NCBI GenBank assembly: GCA_018819135.1
Contig: JAHJQK010000142.1
Location: 32,029-96,028, forward strand
Direction of reading: 5' to 3'
DNA: 64,000 nucleotides
From: Pseudomonadota bacterium
GTDB lineage: Bacteria; Desulfobacterota; SM23-61
Each line of letters begins with the position of its first letter. The first letter of the stretch is position 1. Under the pieces are notes generated by a model, which was given only the letters and a program-made list of their open reading frames with translations, was not told where the DNA came from and searched no databases. Made by a program: the position numbers and the translations under genes. This document shows, in pieces, positions 1 to 8,109 of this stretch.

Positions 1-9
1 CGTTTGGAC

Positions 10-621
10 CTACGCGCCTAAAAGCTTGGCGGCTCTGACCTGGTTAAAGATTCCACAGGGACAGAAAAGGGCCAATTTTAAACCCCCTTCTTCGGGGCTC
101 ATTTTCCCTTGCTTCGCCTGTTCCATCACTTCGGCAACGAACCCCGGCGGAATCATATGGTGCCCGCACATCGTTGTTAGGGCAAGAATCTCCTCTGATG
201 GAAGAAGCTCCTTTTTACCCCAGACTCCCAACGAAAAATTTATGGTGTGGGGGGTAAGTCCAGCTTCCTTACATGAATCCAGCGTCTCTTCGAGCAGACC
301 ACTGATAATGACCGAGATCCCCAGTTCTTTCTCCCTGATCCTTCGAAGAAACTGAACCACCTGCTCTTTCTTGGTAAATACTCCTCTCAATCGAGACTTA
401 TCACCAACCTTATTTTTGATCTCCTCTACCGGTAATGCCACCTTGGGACCACTCTTCACGTCACCCCAGTTCTCTGAGCCCACTGCTTCGGCCACCGCAA
501 TGAACTCTTTGGCTTTTTCCTTAATATTCTTGTCGTTAATTCCTTTCGCCTGATACATCAACCAGACATAGTCTCCTCTCAGCGATTCGATCTTCCCGGA
601 ACGGTGCAGCGAATGCGTCAT
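10..621 (-). CDS. Conserved hypothetical protein with C-terminal cysteines
   Basis: I do not recognise this 203-residue protein as a named family. It is soluble-looking, with no signal peptide or membrane segment. Two conserved-looking spots stand out: MCGHHMIPP near residue 151 and FCPCGIFN near residue 187. Their Cys and His residues could bind a metal or an iron-sulfur centre, which is inference. The ATG at 621 has a good ribosome site (AAGGGAG, about 6 nt upstream). It is the last gene of the minus-strand block and follows a ferredoxin-domain protein after about 70 bp, so a redox role is plausible but unproven. The stop lies 10 bases from the window edge, so the operon may continue outside. 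Confidence 0.6.
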   Translation of the reverse strand: MTHSLHRSGKIESLRGDYVWLMYQAKGINDKNIKEKAKEFIAVAEAVGSENWGDVKSGPKVALPVEEIKNKVGDKSRLRGVFTKKEQVVQFLRRIREKELGISVIISGLLEETLDSCKEAGLTPHTINFSLGVWGKKELLPSEEILALTTMCGHHMIPPGFVAEVMEQAKQGKMSPEEGGLKLALFCPCGIFNQVRAAKLLGA

Positions 622-690
622 CTTCGTCTCCCTTAAAAATATTCTTAGCTGTAAAGCAAGGCTTAACCCTGGCCTCTTTTCCTCCGCCTT

Positions 691-1419
691 TTAATCGGTA
701 ACCAGAGGCCGGCCCAACCCAACATTCACTTTCCCTCTAACGGGCTGGGGAAGTCCGCAATCTTTAATGATGTCCAAGACCGGTGAATATCCCCGTTCGT
801 CTACCCGGGTGGCCAACCCCAGGGAGAAGACCGTGTCAATCTCCTTTTCTACCTTCTGCAAGGCCTTAAGGACGGATGGCAGTTTATCATGAGAACATTT
901 CCCCTCAATAATAATGGAAAGGAAATGAACATTGGGAAGGTCATCGTGAAGTTTCCCCTTTTTCGGGTCAGCCATTAACTGGGCTAAAGGAGTAATCTCC
1001 GGACCTTCAAAGATCACCCCGGCTTCGGCAACAGCCATAGCTACTTTTTCTACATCCCGCAGGTAACACCCTATTCCGGGACGCCCCATATCAATACAAA
1101 CTCCTACCTCTCCCTTCCTGACCCTTCCGGTGACATCATTGGTTTTGGCCTCTTCGGTTCCGCGGCCAGGCACTCCGGTTTGTGCCGTTGTTTCAGTGGG
1201 GTCACTCAGAATATGTTTAAATTGATGAATAAAAGAATCGAAGGGAGTGGTTTCGATGGCCCCGGAAGGACAGACCTCGTTTCTGATACAAACATAACAG
1301 TCGGTGCAGACTCTGGGATCAATCTCTGCCTTCTCTTTCTGAATCGCCATAGCCCCTACAGAACAATAAGGGAGGCAATTTTCGCAACCTGTACACAGTT
1401 CCCTGTTGATTTTTGCCAT
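691..1419 (-). CDS. Ferredoxin-domain protein (two 4Fe-4S motifs) with conserved C-terminal domain
   Basis: The N-terminal 60 residues hold two iron-sulfur motifs: Cys 9, 12, 15, 19 (C-x2-C-x2-C-x3-C) and Cys 38, 41, 44, 50. The second set has five residues before the last Cys instead of three, an unusual spacing. Residues from about 95 onward form a separate domain with GRPGIGCYLRD and a C-terminal GLGRPL stretch, which I cannot name. A role as electron carrier or sensor for the neighbouring dehydrogenase and oxidoreductase genes is inferred from position. The ATG at 1419 is preceded by AAAGGA. The gap to the upstream iron alcohol dehydrogenase is about 100 bp and contains a GC-rich spacer repeat. 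Confidence 0.75.
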   Translation of the reverse strand: MAKINRELCTGCENCLPYCSVGAMAIQKEKAEIDPRVCTDCYVCIRNEVCPSGAIETTPFDSFIHQFKHILSDPTETTAQTGVPGRGTEEAKTNDVTGRVRKGEVGVCIDMGRPGIGCYLRDVEKVAMAVAEAGVIFEGPEITPLAQLMADPKKGKLHDDLPNVHFLSIIIEGKCSHDKLPSVLKALQKVEKEIDTVFSLGLATRVDERGYSPVLDIIKDCGLPQPVRGKVNVGLGRPLVTD

Positions 1420-1523
1420 ATTGATTTCCTTTCTTTAACCGCCTTTTCCCGGCCCCCTCACCTTAATCCTCTCCCCTTAAAAAGGGTAGATGGCGGGGGG
1501 AATTGCGATTAGCCATCGGTCGG

Positions 1524-2714
1524 TTAAAAAGACCGATTGAATAGCTCTACCAACTCCTTTTCCGTAACGGGTCTGGGGTTCACCTGGGGTGTTCCCGAGG
1601 CAATTCCGTCTCGGGCCATCTGGACGACCACCCTCTGAAATTCCTCTTCCCTGACCCCCAGATCTCTCAACTTCGGAACCTGAATGTCCGCACATAACTT
1701 TTTCACCGCTTCCACTGCCCTTGCCGCGGCTTGGATGAGCGAAAGGCTCGCGACTTCTTCCCCCATCGCGCTGGCGATGCGGGCAAACTTATCCGGTACG
1801 GCAACCCAGGTGAACTCCATGACATGGGGCAGGACGATGGCGTTGGCCAGACCGTGGGGCACATGGAAATAAGCTCCGAGAGGCCGGGCCATCCCATGGG
1901 CCAGGGCTGTTCCGGCATTGGCAAAGGTGAATCCGGCTAAAAGCTGCCCCAACATCATGTTGCTGCGTGCCTCCACGTTTTTTCCGTTGGCCCAAGCCTG
2001 CCTTAGATTCTGGCTGATCAATTCGATGGCCGGGATGGCTAAATAATGAATGAGGGGTGGGGATCCGTACCCCAGGTTGGCTTCACGCAGGCTGATGTAG
2101 CCTTCTATGGCGTGGGTTAGAGCATCCATCCCCGAAGAGGCCGTAATGCTGGGGGGCATGGAAAGAGTCAAGAGAGGGTCTTCAATGGCTTCATCGGCAA
2201 GGATATACGGGCTGTAGACGATAAACTTAACTTTTCGCTGTTGGTCCGTGATCACACAAGACAAGCTCACTTCTGACCCGGTCCCGGCAGTGGTCGGGAC
2301 GGCGAACAAAGGCGCCCTGGGCTTCTTTACTTTTCCCCGGCCCTCGTAATCCTGGATGCGGCCTCCGTTGGTGGCCACCACGGAGATCGCTTTGGCCGCA
2401 TCGATGCAGCTGCCTCCTCCCAGTCCGATCACCAGCCCGCAGCCGTTTTTGCGATAAACTTCCAACCCTTCTTCTACCTGGTCGGTGGTGGGCTCGGTGA
2501 TTACGCCGTCATAAACGACCGGATCAACCCCTTTCCGGGACAAAGCCTGGGAAACCTTTTCTATGATTCCTACCGGGCCAAAAACACGATCGGTCACCAT
2601 CAAAGCTTTATTCGCCCCGTATTCCTTGGCTTTTTCCCCCACTGTTTCCGCCGCCCCCAGTCCAAAGGTGATATTGCGGGGGGTCCGGAATTGATAAAAT
2701 CTGAGAAATTCCAC
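1524..2714 (-). CDS. Iron-containing alcohol dehydrogenase
   Basis: This 396-residue protein is a full-length group III (iron-type) NAD(P)-dependent alcohol dehydrogenase, cytoplasmic. The cofactor loop GLGGGSCIDAAK sits near residue 97. The metal-binding part is visible as DALTHAIEGY and PHGLANAIVLPH, which carry the family's Asp and His ligands. The GTG start at 2714 is supported by a strong AAGGAGG site. It would interconvert an alcohol and an aldehyde or ketone. The substrate cannot be read from sequence, but clustering with a CoA-transferase and a UxaA-type lyase points to hydroxy-acid or alcohol catabolism. Confidence 0.9.
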   Translation of the reverse strand: MEFLRFYQFRTPRNITFGLGAAETVGEKAKEYGANKALMVTDRVFGPVGIIEKVSQALSRKGVDPVVYDGVITEPTTDQVEEGLEVYRKNGCGLVIGLGGGSCIDAAKAISVVATNGGRIQDYEGRGKVKKPRAPLFAVPTTAGTGSEVSLSCVITDQQRKVKFIVYSPYILADEAIEDPLLTLSMPPSITASSGMDALTHAIEGYISLREANLGYGSPPLIHYLAIPAIELISQNLRQAWANGKNVEARSNMMLGQLLAGFTFANAGTALAHGMARPLGAYFHVPHGLANAIVLPHVMEFTWVAVPDKFARIASAMGEEVASLSLIQAAARAVEAVKKLCADIQVPKLRDLGVREEEFQRVVVQMARDGIASGTPQVNPRPVTEKELVELFNRSF

Positions 2715-2795
2715 TTGCTCTCCTCCTTCTCTTCATCCTCTCCCTGAGGCTTTCTCTGAATCCCTTTTCTGTTTTTTGAAATCCGTAATCCGCAT

Positions 2796-4010
2796 TTAGA
2801 TGACGCCCTCCGCGGCAAGTTTCTGGAGCTCGGCGCGGTTGATACCCAGGTATTTTCCCAAAATGAATCCATTATGCTCCCCAAGCAACGGGGAAGGGCG
2901 CTCGACCTCTCCGGGTGTTGCGGAAAGCTTGAAAGGTATCCCGGGAATTTTGGCTTTGCCGATGACCGGATGTTCCACATCCACAAAATATCCGCGCTCG
3001 TTCAAGTGGGGATCATCAACCACCTGCTGGATGTTTAATATCGGCGAATTGGCCACCCGCTCGCGGTCCAGCATCTCTCCCAGTTCCTTGACCGTATAAT
3101 CTTCGGTTATCTTCTCGATCTCTTTCTGAAGGATGTACTTTTTCGCCCAGCGCTGCCCCTTGGTGGCATAGCCGGGGTCGGTGGCCCATTCCGGTTTGCG
3201 GACAGCCCGGCAGAAGCGCTCCCAGTGTTCATTGCCCACGGTTCCGATAATGATATACCCGTCCTTACAGCGGTAGGCTGCCATAGGGGATTCGTTCGTA
3301 TTGTGGGAACCGATGGGGGTCAGCAGCTCTTTTCCGATCGTCCACCGCACCACCGCCCCTTCCATGATCGATACCATGGCCTCCTGCATGGAAACATCGA
3401 TGTGCTGTCCCACCCCGCTCTTTTCCCGGTGCCAGAGAGCAGCCATGATGGTAAAGGCCGCGTGCACGGCAGCGTTGATGTCTCCGATAGAGGTTCCAAC
3501 TTTCGTTGGCGGGCTGTCCGGGTGGCCCGTGACGGACATGAGCCCACTCATCGCCTGGGCGACGATATCAAAAGCGAGTTTCCCCGAGGAAGGACCCCAT
3601 TGACCGAATCCACTGATGCTGCCCATTACGATTCGCGGGTTAATCTCTTTTAGAACCGGGTAATCTATTCCTAAGCGCTTCATCACTCCCGGAGCGTAAT
3701 TTTCCAGAACAACATCTCCGATCTTTACCAAGTCTTTAAAAATACTGATCGCTCTGGGATGCTTTAAGTTTAAAGTGATCCCGTATTTATTCCGGTTGAG
3801 GGAAAGAAAATATCCGCTCCGGCTGCGATCATGAGGTCCTTCTTTTCCGGTCTCAACCATGGGTGGATTATCCCGGATCATCTCCCCTTCCGGCGGCTCA
3901 ATCTTTATAACCTCTGCTCCCAGGTCTGCAAAAAGCATCGAACAATAAGGTCCAGCTAAAATTCGCGTTAAGTCAAGGATGCGAATCCCCTCCAGGGCTT
4001 TCATGGGCAT
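2796..4010 (-). CDS. CaiB/BaiF (family III) CoA-transferase
   Basis: A full-length family III CoA-transferase (about 404 residues from this start), which moves CoA between carboxylic acids. The N-terminal LEGIRILDLTRILAGPYC and the GAEVIKIEPP segment are hallmarks of the family. GTSIGDINAA near residue 190 contains the Asp expected to form the acyl anhydride. I chose the ATG at 4010 over one at 4019 because AAGGG lies 7 nt before it. A second family member lies at 47508-48686. Next to UxaA-type lyase and alcohol dehydrogenase genes, it would activate or release the pathway acid. The substrate is unknown. Confidence 0.9.
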   Translation of the reverse strand: MPMKALEGIRILDLTRILAGPYCSMLFADLGAEVIKIEPPEGEMIRDNPPMVETGKEGPHDRSRSGYFLSLNRNKYGITLNLKHPRAISIFKDLVKIGDVVLENYAPGVMKRLGIDYPVLKEINPRIVMGSISGFGQWGPSSGKLAFDIVAQAMSGLMSVTGHPDSPPTKVGTSIGDINAAVHAAFTIMAALWHREKSGVGQHIDVSMQEAMVSIMEGAVVRWTIGKELLTPIGSHNTNESPMAAYRCKDGYIIIGTVGNEHWERFCRAVRKPEWATDPGYATKGQRWAKKYILQKEIEKITEDYTVKELGEMLDRERVANSPILNIQQVVDDPHLNERGYFVDVEHPVIGKAKIPGIPFKLSATPGEVERPSPLLGEHNGFILGKYLGINRAELQKLAAEGVI

Positions 4011-4114
4011 ATGGTTCATCCCTTAAAAATATTCACGGCCAAGGAAAAAGAAATCTGCTTCCGTTCTTCTCTTCCTGCCAAATTTTATTTCTCTCCGTGC
4101 CCTCTTTGGTGCAA

Positions 4115-5275
4115 TTAAAAATTGATCCCGATTTTGAAGATGCAGAAATCGCGTTGCCCCAATTTCTCGGCCTTGGACAATTTTCCGGAAGCCACGGCAA
4201 TCATCTCGTCAAAAACCCGTTGACCCGCTTCCTTCACTGTTTCTTTGCCTTGAAGAACCTGGTTGACGCTAAGATCAATGTTATCCTTCATTTTGCGAGC
4301 CGTCTCAGCATTGCCGGTGATCTTGATCACGGGCGCTATCGGCGATCCTGTCGGGGTTCCCCTCCCGGTAGTGAAGACAGCGATTTGCGCCCCCCCGGCC
4401 ATCATTCCGGTTAACTGGTCGATGTCGTGGCCGGGCGTATCCATGAGAATCAATCCTTTTTTCGTGGGAGGGAAAGCATACGGAATGACTTCTTCCAGGG
4501 TTTTCGTCCCCCCTTTGTAAATGCAACCCAGGGACTTCTCCTCAATGGTGGTGATTCCGCCGGCGATATTGCCCGGAGCCGGGTTGGCCCCGCGGATATC
4601 CTGGCCGGTGGCAATCGCTTCTTTTTCCCACCAGGCAATTAGGTCCAGCACTTGCTTCCCGATTTCCTCGGTGCGGGCCCGTCTGGCTAAAAGATGTTCG
4701 GCTCCGATCAGCTCCGTGGTTTCCGAAAGGATAACCGTCCCCCCCGCCTCCACCAAAAGATCGCTGGCCGCTCCCAGCGCGGGATTGGAGGCTAAACCGG
4801 AAGTGTAATCCGAACCCCCGCACTCCGTAGCCAGGATGATTTCTGACAGGGGAATCGGCTCTCGCGGGAGTGCGGCAGCATCTGCCAACATCTCTTTGAT
4901 AATCCTTTTCCCTTTGGCAATGGTTTTTTTGGTCCCTCCTACTTCCTGGATCTCTATGAATTCAACTCGTTTGCCAATGGGGGCAATGGCTTCGGCCACT
5001 TCTTTGGCCGGCAGGTTTTCACATCCATTTCCCACCACTAAAACTGCGAATACGTTAGGGTTCGTGCCAAAGCCGGCCAGCGTCCGTTTGGTTTGTTCGC
5101 GGTCGTTGCCTACCTGGGCGCACCCAAAGACATTGGGCAGATAAACCGCTCCCTTCACATTCCGGGTTATGGCTTCCGCCGCTCCTTGCGAACATACCAC
5201 GCTGGGAATGACCAGCACGTGATTCCGGACGCCAGCTTTACCGTTCGGTCTCCGGTACCCCTGGAAGTTCATCAC
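4115..5275 (-). CDS. UxaA-family hydrolyase, large (C-terminal) subunit
   Basis: At 386 residues this matches the catalytic C-terminal domain of the altronate/galactarate dehydratase and sulfolactate sulfo-lyase superfamily. Typical parts are GYRRPNGKAGVRNHVLVIPSV at the start, GCAQVGNDR, ATECGGSDYTSG near residue 150 and a C-terminal DTPGHD segment. The conserved Cys residues (NGCENL, TECGG) are likely metal or iron-sulfur ligands. It overlaps the small-subunit gene by 4 bp (GTGA), so the two are translationally coupled and probably form one enzyme that eliminates water, or another group, from a hydroxy-acid. Altronate, galactarate, sulfolactate or another substrate cannot be told apart here. 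Confidence 0.85.
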   Translation of the reverse strand: MMNFQGYRRPNGKAGVRNHVLVIPSVVCSQGAAEAITRNVKGAVYLPNVFGCAQVGNDREQTKRTLAGFGTNPNVFAVLVVGNGCENLPAKEVAEAIAPIGKRVEFIEIQEVGGTKKTIAKGKRIIKEMLADAAALPREPIPLSEIILATECGGSDYTSGLASNPALGAASDLLVEAGGTVILSETTELIGAEHLLARRARTEEIGKQVLDLIAWWEKEAIATGQDIRGANPAPGNIAGGITTIEEKSLGCIYKGGTKTLEEVIPYAFPPTKKGLILMDTPGHDIDQLTGMMAGGAQIAVFTTGRGTPTGSPIAPVIKITGNAETARKMKDNIDLSVNQVLQGKETVKEAGQRVFDEMIAVASGKLSKAEKLGQRDFCIFKIGINF

Positions 5276-5568
5276 GCACCCCCCTTCCGTCCCCGGTGGC
5301 TGACTACGTTATGTACATGAACATGCTCCCCCCGGGAGATTGGCGCCGTGGTCTGGCCGATGGGCTCTCCGTATTTGATCACATCCACCCCCTTAGCGAT
5401 CTCCTGCACGGCGAATTTATGGCCCATGGCAATGGTCGATAAAAGTTTAATCCTTTCCGTGCGCCCCTGGGTTTCTACAGAAACCGTACTGCCCGCCTTT
5501 AAAGGAACAATGGCGGTGGCCACATTGTCCTTTTCGTTGATGACGATTACCTTGGATTTTCCGGCCAT
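5272..5568 (-). CDS. UxaA-family hydrolyase, small (SAF-domain) subunit
   Basis: A 98-residue SAF-domain protein, the split N-terminal partner of UxaA-type dehydratases. AMGHKFAVQEIAKGVDVIKYGEPIG is the characteristic core (given here as family recognition), with His residues in the HVHNV tail. The ATG at 5568 is preferred to the longer frame because AAGGAGG sits directly upstream at proper spacing. It is coupled by a 4-bp overlap to the large subunit. Upstream lies a 315-bp spacer containing a palindrome-bearing repeat, so this gene probably heads its own transcription unit or is the second half of a longer operon. Confidence 0.85.
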   Translation of the reverse strand: MAGKSKVIVINEKDNVATAIVPLKAGSTVSVETQGRTERIKLLSTIAMGHKFAVQEIAKGVDVIKYGEPIGQTTAPISRGEHVHVHNVVSHRGRKGGA

Positions 5569-5610
5569 CTTGAACCTCCTTTGCAAGATTAAAATCCAAA
5601 AAATTAAATT

Positions 5611-5753
5611 AATTTGGACACCGATTTTCGCAGATATTCACAGATATTTATTTTTTTGCATTTAATATCCTGAAAATCTGTGTTTACCCTGTTAGATAGT
5701 AAACATCTAACAGGGTGAATCCGTGTCCAATAAGGAAATTCCTATGCAATCAG
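5611..5753. repeat. Dispersed repeat A, copy with hairpin insert
   Basis: This element fills most of the 315-bp spacer between the MFS and UxaA genes. It is bounded by an inverted GGACAC...GTGTCC pair and ends in AAGGAAATTCCTAT...CAATCA. It contains a perfect 12-bp inverted repeat, ACCCTGTTAGAT at 5686-5697 and ATCTAACAGGGT at 5705-5716, with a 7-nt loop. Related copies lie at 27434-27583 (with the same hairpin) and 38864-38980 (without it). The part from 5754 to 5883 holds a pyrimidine-rich cctatcgcc-type spacer and no gene that I can see. Confidence 0.7.
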
Positions 5754-5883
5754 GTTAAAATACATTAATTTTTGAATTTTGCAAAGCCCTTTTGTAGCCT
5801 GATCTTGGCCTTCCGCCGTTTGTTCTTTCGCCTTTTGTTTTTTCCTTTTACCTATCGCCTCACGCCTTGCGCTTCACCCCTTT

Positions 5884-7134
5884 TTATTTTTTCCCTCCGG
5901 CCATCTTCACACTTTCCGGCAGAGCCCGAAGTTTGAACATGGTCCAAGGCCCAACCAGCGCCACCAGACCCAGCATGCTGAAAGCCCATCCCCAGTTGGG
6001 GAGGTAACCCAAAACTTTTTCCCCTTGCCCCGGGTTGGTTAAATCCAGGATCAATCCAAATATGGTCGGGGCCAGGGCAGCGATCCCAAGCCCAATTAAG
6101 GAGCGCAATCCAAGGGCGGTTCCAAGATAGTGCGGCGAAACGACCTCGGTGAGGCCGGAAGAAAAAACCGGGGATTCAGCAATCACGGAAAATCCATAAG
6201 AAAGCCCCAGGATCATGACCCAAGCCATCGGACTGCCGATCAGCCAGCCAAAAGAGAAAGAGCAAACAATACTGATGGCCATCATGGCAATGATTACCGT
6301 CGTCCGCCCCAGGCGATCGGATAGATATCCGGCGATCAGGGTCGAAAAAACACCCATGATGTATAAAGCCGAGGAGAAAGAGGACCCGGCCTGAATGGCA
6401 TGGTCTTTCGGTGATCCTACCGCGAGATAACAGGCAATCAAAAATGCTGGAGTCCAGGCTCGCATGCCCTCCAGCTCCCAGGCATGGGCACTATAACCGG
6501 CGATCATCAACAAGGCCGGTCGGTTGGTCAACAGCTCTTTTTTAAATTTCCTTTCCTCTGGTTCAGGTTTTTTCTCTTCCATTCCTCTCAGGACAATGAA
6601 CGGAACCACCGCACCCAAAAAGGAACCCAAAGAGGTAACGAAAAAGGCCGCGGGCCATCCATAATGGGCCGCGATCCATCCGGTAACAGCCAGGGAACCC
6701 GCGTGCCCTATTGACCCGGCTCCAATGAAAAAGCCCATGGCCCTTCCTCTCAGGGTACTGGAGAAAGCTTCCGAAATCAATTTCAGCCCCGGCGTGTATG
6801 TCCCTCCCAGAGCCAATCCCATCAACCCTCGAAACAATAGAGCCGTATGATAACTCCGGGCAAAGAGGGCAAAGAGCAAACCGGAGATGGCGAAAGCGAT
6901 GCAGGAGTAAAGGAAGACTTTCTTCGTGCTCACCCAGTCGGTTAGAACGCTCAAGCCCACCAGCGAGACGACGAATCCCATATGGAAAACCGACAGGATC
7001 GATCCAGCTGCGGCGTTGGACATTTGCCATTCTTTTTGCAAAACCGGGATCAAGGCCGGATAATTCTGCAGACTTAAGTAAAGAAGCGCCCGCGCCGAAC
7101 AGATGCCCCAAAGGATGATATAAGGAGAGTTCAT
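5884..7134 (-). CDS. MFS transporter
   Basis: A major facilitator superfamily permease of about 416 residues with roughly 12 hydrophobic segments. The loop-2 motif region LSVLTDWVSTKKVF and the mid-protein GYLSDRLGRTTVI (a clear MFS A-like motif) are visible. I place the start at the ATG at 7134 because the upstream in-frame part is made of the repetitive cctatcgcctatcgcc spacer; no good ribosome site marks either start. It follows the oxidoreductase beta gene and precedes the UxaA genes, so uptake of the organic acid handled by this cluster is the likely job. Direction and substrate are inferred. Confidence 0.85.
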   Translation of the reverse strand: MNSPYIILWGICSARALLYLSLQNYPALIPVLQKEWQMSNAAAGSILSVFHMGFVVSLVGLSVLTDWVSTKKVFLYSCIAFAISGLLFALFARSYHTALLFRGLMGLALGGTYTPGLKLISEAFSSTLRGRAMGFFIGAGSIGHAGSLAVTGWIAAHYGWPAAFFVTSLGSFLGAVVPFIVLRGMEEKKPEPEERKFKKELLTNRPALLMIAGYSAHAWELEGMRAWTPAFLIACYLAVGSPKDHAIQAGSSFSSALYIMGVFSTLIAGYLSDRLGRTTVIIAMMAISIVCSFSFGWLIGSPMAWVMILGLSYGFSVIAESPVFSSGLTEVVSPHYLGTALGLRSLIGLGIAALAPTIFGLILDLTNPGQGEKVLGYLPNWGWAFSMLGLVALVGPWTMFKLRALPESVKMAGGKK

Positions 7135-7144
7135 ATATTTAAAA

Positions 7145-7180
7145 AATAAAGGCGATAGGCGATAGGCAATGGGCATGGGC
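7145..7180. repeat. Low-complexity cctatcgcc-type spacer
   Basis: The stretch reads as repeated GGCGATAGGCGATAGGCAATGGGC on the plus strand. Similar degenerate text occurs at about 5805-5880, 11735-11775 and 12590-12660, always between genes of the 1-12.6 kb block. It looks like a spreading low-complexity spacer rather than a regulatory site. Confidence 0.4.
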
Positions 7181-7194
7181 AACCGGTGCCATTT

Positions 7195-8109
7195 TCAGTT
7201 TTCCTTCTTCAGCCCCTTCTTGCACCGGGCTTTGGAGGTTGCCACCTTCGACATCAGGATCTCCCATTCTTCTTCCACGTTCGCTTGGATGGCCTGGATC
7301 TCCTTGGCGGATAGATGGCCAAAGCGGCCCTGGAGCTTGAGATACTCACGGACTGGAACGCCTTGCGGTTTCACCGTCAGGGTATACTTCCTCCCCTTCT
7401 CGATTTCGTACAGCGGGAAAATCCTGGTTGCCACAGCCAGACGGGCGATTTTCACCGCAAGCTCCGAGGGAAATTTCCATCCTGGAGGGCAGGAAGAAAG
7501 AATATGGATGAAGCGCAGGCCTTGGGTCTCCCGAGCCTTACGCATTTTATTCAAGAAATCTTCGGGGAAGGCCGGGGAAGCCGTAGCCGCATAAGGGATG
7601 CGGTGGGCGGCCATGATTTCCATAATATCCTTTTTGGGAGTATCCTTGAAAGCCGGGTTGGGAGTGGTGGTGGTCCAGCTCAGCAAGGGGGTTGCTGAGC
7701 TTCTCTGGATGCCCGTATTCATGTAGGCTTCGTTGTCATAACAGACGTAAATGATGTCGTCGTTCCGCTCGGCGCACCCCGAAAGGGCTTGCAGTCCGAT
7801 GTCGAACGTCCCCCCATCCCCAGCCCAAGCCATTACCTGAACGTCCTCGATACCTCGGGCCACCAGTCCTTTCTTTACGCCGGAGGCGGTAATGGCCGCG
7901 GCCTCGAAGACGGTGTGCAGAATGGGAACCTTGAGGCTCGATGAAGGGAAAAAACCGGCCACGGTTGACCAGCAGCAGGCCGGGATGACCACCATGGTTT
8001 TTTTCCCGAGAGCCTGAAGAGCATAGCGCATGGATAGGGATGCGCTGCAGCCTGGGCAACCGATATGCCCGGAATATAGCAATTCTTCTTGGGGCAGTTC
8101 GTACCTCAT
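7195..8109 (-). CDS. 2-oxoacid:ferredoxin oxidoreductase, beta subunit
   Basis: The thiamine-pyrophosphate-binding beta subunit (304 residues) of a pyruvate/2-ketoisovalerate-type ferredoxin oxidoreductase. GCPGCSASLS near residue 17 supplies iron-sulfur cysteines. WAGDGGTFDIGLQALSG followed by NDDIIYVCYDNEAYMNTG is the TPP/Mg motif (GDG...N) and the adjacent active-site loop. It starts inside the stop of the alpha gene (ATGA overlap at 8106-8109), so expression is coupled. With alpha, gamma and the GltD-like partner it would oxidise a 2-oxoacid plus CoA to acyl-CoA and CO2, reducing ferredoxin. The exact oxoacid is not readable. Confidence 0.92.
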   Translation of the reverse strand: MRYELPQEELLYSGHIGCPGCSASLSMRYALQALGKKTMVVIPACCWSTVAGFFPSSSLKVPILHTVFEAAAITASGVKKGLVARGIEDVQVMAWAGDGGTFDIGLQALSGCAERNDDIIYVCYDNEAYMNTGIQRSSATPLLSWTTTTPNPAFKDTPKKDIMEIMAAHRIPYAATASPAFPEDFLNKMRKARETQGLRFIHILSSCPPGWKFPSELAVKIARLAVATRIFPLYEIEKGRKYTLTVKPQGVPVREYLKLQGRFGHLSAKEIQAIQANVEEEWEILMSKVATSKARCKKGLKKEN

